Assembly: GCA_030692055.1 (NCBI GenBank)
Contig: JAUYCY010000078.1
Location: 1 to 14,975, forward strand
Reading direction: 5' to 3'
Origin: Candidatus Omnitrophota bacterium
Lineage (GTDB): Bacteria > Omnitrophota > Koll11 > Duberdicusellales > 4484-171
Length of the DNA stretch: 14,975 nucleotides
Below, piece after piece: positions 13,975 through 14,975 of this stretch. Position 1 is the first letter of the stretch, and every line of letters starts with the position of its first letter. The notes below the pieces were generated by a model. The model saw nothing but the letters and a program-made list of their open reading frames with translations, did not search any database and had not been told where the DNA came from. A program made the position numbers and the translations under genes.

Positions 13975-14739
13975 ATGGGTTTTATAAAATTTCTCGGCAC
14001 AGCCGGCGCAAGATTTGTAATGATAAAGCAGCTACGCTCATCAGGCGGTATCTGGCTAAGCTATAAATCAACTAATGTTTTTATTGATCCGGGCCCGGGC
14101 GCTATAGTCAAATGTAATTCCTCTAAGCCAAAGCTTGATCCGGCAAGTTTAGGCGCCATCATTTTGACCCATAAACACCTAGATCATAGCAGCGATATAA
14201 ACGTTATGATTGAGGCGATGACAGAGGGTGGTTTTAAAAAGCGAGGAGTTGTTTTTTTACCCGAAGACGCTTTAGGTAAAGACGGTGTCATATTCAGCTA
14301 CCTAAAAGATTTTCCTGAAAAAATAGAAATTTTAAAAAAAGGAAAGTTTTCGATAGGAGATATTAAGTTTGAGGTAACGCTGCGAAACGTTCATCCCGTT
14401 GAGACTTATGGCTTAAAGTTTTTTATTGGAAACAACATTATCGGGCTTATCGGCGACACCAATTACTTTGATGAGTTAATTGATGCATATCGGGATTGTG
14501 CGGTTCTTATATTAAATGTAGTGTTTTATCAAAAAAGAGAGGATATTCAACATATGTGCCTTGAGGAAGCGCTAGAAATTATTAAGAAAATAAAGCCAAA
14601 AAAAGCAATTATTACGCATTTTGGAATGTCCATGCTGAAAGCCAAACCTCATATTTTAGAAGAGAAAATTAGAAAAGAACTAAATTTGGATATTGTGTTC
14701 GCATATGATGGAATGAAGTTAGAATTACCAATAAGTTAG
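13975..14739 (+). CDS. MBL-fold metallo-hydrolase
   Basis: Metallo-beta-lactamase superfamily protein of 254 aa. The metal motif L-T-H-K-H-L-D-H is at residues 63-70 (H65, H67, D69, H70). Further ligands are probably H in N-V-H-P-V-E-T, D in I-G-D-T-N-Y-F and H in I-T-H-F-G-M-S-M. The start G-F-I-K-F-L-G-T-A-G-A-R and the V-F-I-D-P-G-P-G-A strand-turn are typical of hydrolases near the RNase Z/PhnP/UlaG branches. No RNase J beta-CASP insertion is seen. The substrate cannot be told; a phosphodiesterase or small-molecule hydrolase is plausible. The ribosome site AAGGT (13963-13967) supports this ATG. It is 29 nt after the NYN gene and may close the operon, because a promoter-like site follows at once. 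Confidence 0.88.
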   Translation: MGFIKFLGTAGARFVMIKQLRSSGGIWLSYKSTNVFIDPGPGAIVKCNSSKPKLDPASLGAIILTHKHLDHSSDINVMIEAMTEGGFKKRGVVFLPEDALGKDGVIFSYLKDFPEKIEILKKGKFSIGDIKFEVTLRNVHPVETYGLKFFIGNNIIGLIGDTNYFDELIDAYRDCAVLILNVVFYQKREDIQHMCLEEALEIIKKIKPKKAIITHFGMSMLKAKPHILEEKIRKELNLDIVFAYDGMKLELPIS

Positions 14740-14740
14740 G

Positions 14741-14769
14741 TTGACAGATCGATATTTTTGTTTTATTCT
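14741..14769 (+). promoter_or_regulatory. Promoter-like site after the MBL gene
   Basis: A perfect TTGACA (14741-14746) is followed by 17 nt and TATTCT (14764-14769), 4 of 6 bases of the -10 consensus. It begins one base after the MBL stop codon and points out of the right edge. In AT-rich DNA a weak -10 is easily found, but an exact TTGACA at the right distance makes this the best sigma-70-type candidate in the window. Confidence 0.45.
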
Positions 14770-14778
14770 TATATACTA

Positions 14779-14975
14779 AGGCGCTGTTGCAAAACTACCC
14801 TTGTCAATAGGGTATTTTATAAAGAATACAAGCGGTTATGCTCTTAATGCCTTATAGTTAAACATAAAAGCCTTTAGATTGCAAAGAAAATATTTTTTTA
14901 AAGAAAATAAGAAAAAATAATAAGTTTGGCTCTATGATAATTGGGCGAAGAATTCCGAAATATAGCTTTGGTATA
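14779..14975. other. Right-end non-coding stretch, possible insertion-sequence end
   Basis: GGCGCTGTTGCAAAA at 14779-14793 differs by one base from the 14-base end I recall for IS26 (GGCACTGTTGCAAA); related ends occur in other IS6-type elements. TACCCT (14796-14801)/AGGGTA (14809-14814) around a 7-nt loop, then TTTT, could be a weak terminator. An ATG at 14934 opens 14 codons (M-I-I-G-R-R-I-P-K-Y) that run off the window with no ribosome site; I cannot assign it. The rest is AT-rich with nothing I recognise. Confidence 0.3.

Noticed and set aside
14741..14777. TTGACA paired with TATACT (14772-14777) as promoter
   Set aside because: The 25-nt spacer is too long; the TATTCT box at 17 nt is the better partner although its match is weaker.
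1..14975. CRISPR array, tRNA, rRNA or prophage attachment site
   Set aside because: No regularly spaced direct repeats, no cloverleaf or T-loop signature, and no rRNA-like conserved stretches were seen on either strand.

Overview
This is an AT-rich bacterial segment with 16 protein genes, all on the + strand, and no rRNA, tRNA or CRISPR array that I can see. The rotary ATPase is a V/A-type enzyme (subunit order E-A-B-D) in an otherwise bacterial gene set (Pta-AckA, GlgC, PanD, peptide deformylase, a YacP-type NYN protein). Together with the many short palindromic repeats between genes, this fits an anaerobic, fermentative, uncultured lineage such as candidate phylum Omnitrophota or a PVC relative. 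That placement is inference from gene content only.

Layout. (1) 1-4377: the 3' end of a V-type ATPase operon (end of atpE, then atpA, atpB, atpD). Both the A/B and B/D gaps are bracketed by inverted repeats. (2) 4378-7033: a universal stress protein, an EIIA(Ntr/Fru)-type phosphotransferase domain protein and ADP-glucose pyrophosphorylase (glgC). The last two overlap by 4 bp. The gaps before the stress protein and before EIIA carry two versions of the same long structured leader. (3) 7034-9839: a large intergenic palindrome, a nitroreductase, then phosphate acetyltransferase and acetate kinase overlapping by 4 bp (acetyl-CoA to acetate plus ATP). (4) 9840-10036: a composite non-coding region of nested hairpins, ending in two mutually exclusive stems beside a Shine-Dalgarno site. 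(5) 10037-13945: a tightly packed run of a secreted DJ-1/PfpI protein, panD, def, a small Cys-rich DUF6485-like protein, a thioredoxin reductase-like flavoprotein, a YbhN-type membrane protein and an NYN-domain protein. Most of these overlap or nearly touch. (6) 13975-14739: an MBL-fold hydrolase. (7) 14740-14975: non-coding, with a promoter-like site, a weak terminator-like hairpin and a possible insertion-sequence end.

Together the genes cover energy conservation (V-ATPase, acetate fermentation), carbon storage (GlgC) with a possible PTS-type signal, stress and redox housekeeping, and protein maturation. The most notable signal is non-coding. The leaders of the usp gene (4369-4653) and the ptsN-like gene (5128-5345) share an ordered set of helices. 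Several stems have changed sequence while keeping their pairing, which is what a previously undescribed cis-acting RNA would look like.
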